NCBI RefSeq assembly: GCF_965204195.1
Contig: NZ_OZ241975.1
Span: 2,666,001 to 2,730,000, forward strand
Length of the DNA stretch: 64,000 bases
Reading direction: 5' to 3'
Source: Poriferisodalis sp965204195
GTDB taxonomy: Bacteria > Actinomycetota > Acidimicrobiia > Acidimicrobiales > Poriferisodalaceae
How positions within the stretch are numbered: position 1 is the stretch's first letter; each line of letters begins with the position of its first letter. Under the pieces are notes generated by a model. It was not told the origin of the DNA, made no database searches, and saw only the letters and a program-made list of their open reading frames with translations. The position numbers and the translations under genes were made by a program. Shown piece after piece: positions 63,422 to 64,000 of this stretch.

Positions 63422-64000
63422 TCAAGGCGCCGTCGAGTCCGATGGAAGCGTACCGGCGTCGGTGCGAGCCTCTGCGGGGATCTCGGCGGCAGCAGCATCA
63501 CCGTCCGCGCCGCCATCGGCAGCCGCGGCCGGAGCAGCAGTGGAGGTCTCCGCGGCAGCATCGCCGTCGCTGCCGGCGGTCGAGGCACCGTCCGCATCCT
63601 CCTGCTCGGTGACGGCTTCAGACCACTGGCCCGCGGTGATCGCTTCGCTGCCGTCGGCAGGAACCCAGGTCTGCTCGCCGGTGTCGGGGTTCGTGACCCA
63701 CTCCCCCTCGGCCCACTCCTCCCCTGAGTAACCGGCTTCCTCCTCGGCGATCTGGGTCTCGCTCTTGATGTCAATGCGCCAGCCGGTCAGCCGGGCCGCC
63801 AAGCGCGCGTTCTGGCCCTCGCGGCCGATCGCCAGCGACAGCTGGTGGTCGGGCACGACAACCTCGGCAACACCCTCTTCGGAGTGGAAGCGAACTTCCC
63901 GGACCCGAGCCGGGGACAGCGCCTTCGCCACAAAGTCATGCAGGTCGTCAGAGAACGGGACGATGTCGATCTTCTCGCCTCGCAGCTCGTTCACCACCTG
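63422..64000 (-). CDS. nusA: NusA, C-terminal part
   Basis: The last 192 residues of NusA; the start is beyond the right edge. Visible are the final KH2-type region (VVNELRGEKIDIVPFSDDLHDFVAKALSPARV) and HQLSLAIGREGQNARLAARLTGWRIDIKSETQ, the NusA signature. An acidic, Ala/Gly-rich tail of ~100 residues follows. NusA controls pausing, termination and antitermination. It begins the nusA-infB-rbfA-truB-ribF operon; 99 bp separate it from infB. Confidence 0.95.
   Translation of the reverse strand, partial: QVVNELRGEKIDIVPFSDDLHDFVAKALSPARVREVRFHSEEGVAEVVVPDHQLSLAIGREGQNARLAARLTGWRIDIKSETQIAEEEAGYSGEEWAEGEWVTNPDTGEQTWVPADGSEAITAGQWSEAVTEQEDADGASTAGSDGDAAAETSTAAPAAAADGGADGDAAAAEIPAEARTDAGTLPSDSTAP

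Overview
The window is GC-rich actinobacterial chromosome. Gene content (three F420-type LLM oxidoreductases, two CaiB/BaiF CoA-transferases, acyl-CoA enzymes, a phytanoyl-CoA dioxygenase, a P450, a Pol A without 5' nuclease, frequent GTG starts) suggests an Acidimicrobiia-like bacterium, possibly host-associated or marine; that placement is inference. No rRNA, tRNA, CRISPR array or transposase was seen.

The backbone is the ancient actinobacterial block nusA-infB-rbfA-truB-ribF-rpsO-pnp-dapB-dapA-rnj-ftsK-pgsA-cinA-recA, read from the right end of the window to the left and pulled apart by insertions. 53.1-64.0 kb is a compact minus-strand housekeeping run (nusA to dapB, plus a Tat-exported molybdopterin oxidoreductase). 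dapA and rnj are translationally coupled on the plus strand at 38.2-40.9 kb. ftsK lies at 32.3-34.7 kb, pgsA-cinA at 7.6-9.7 kb, and recA at 0.7-1.8 kb behind a textbook promoter with a LexA-type SOS box between its -35 and -10 elements.

Between these anchors sit catabolic and accessory genes: enoyl-CoA hydratase, MFS and EamA transporters, CoA-transferases, LLM flavoenzymes, SDRs, acyl-CoA dehydrogenase, acyl-CoA ligase, P450, SMP-30 lactonases, an MBL hydrolase and a partial Baeyer-Villiger monooxygenase. There are also DNA-maintenance genes (rmuC, a Pol A with a large insertion) and two type II toxin-antitoxin modules (higBA at 11 kb, a Gp49-like/XRE pair at 52-53 kb).

The most unusual region is 41.0-51.8 kb, between rnj and dapB. 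It carries four large secreted proteins (aryl-sulfotransferase/Calx-beta/GH43-like/discoidin, two Calx-beta-like, one FN3/Ig-like), each with a 13-14 bp poly-C tract at its 5' end. Reading frames around the tracts fit slipped-strand phase variation: in all four an upstream ATG opens a short Met-Ser peptide running into four prolines encoded by the tract. In one gene that ATG is in frame with the signal peptide (14 C); in the other three (13 C) it would be in frame with 12 or 15 C. The locus also has ~260 bp inverted repeats around two promoters, a ~100 bp direct repeat copying the rnj 3' end, four near-identical 312-321 bp Calx-beta repeats, and a shared ~75-residue C-terminal domain I do not recognise. 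It looks like a recombining, phase-variable surface-protein island.
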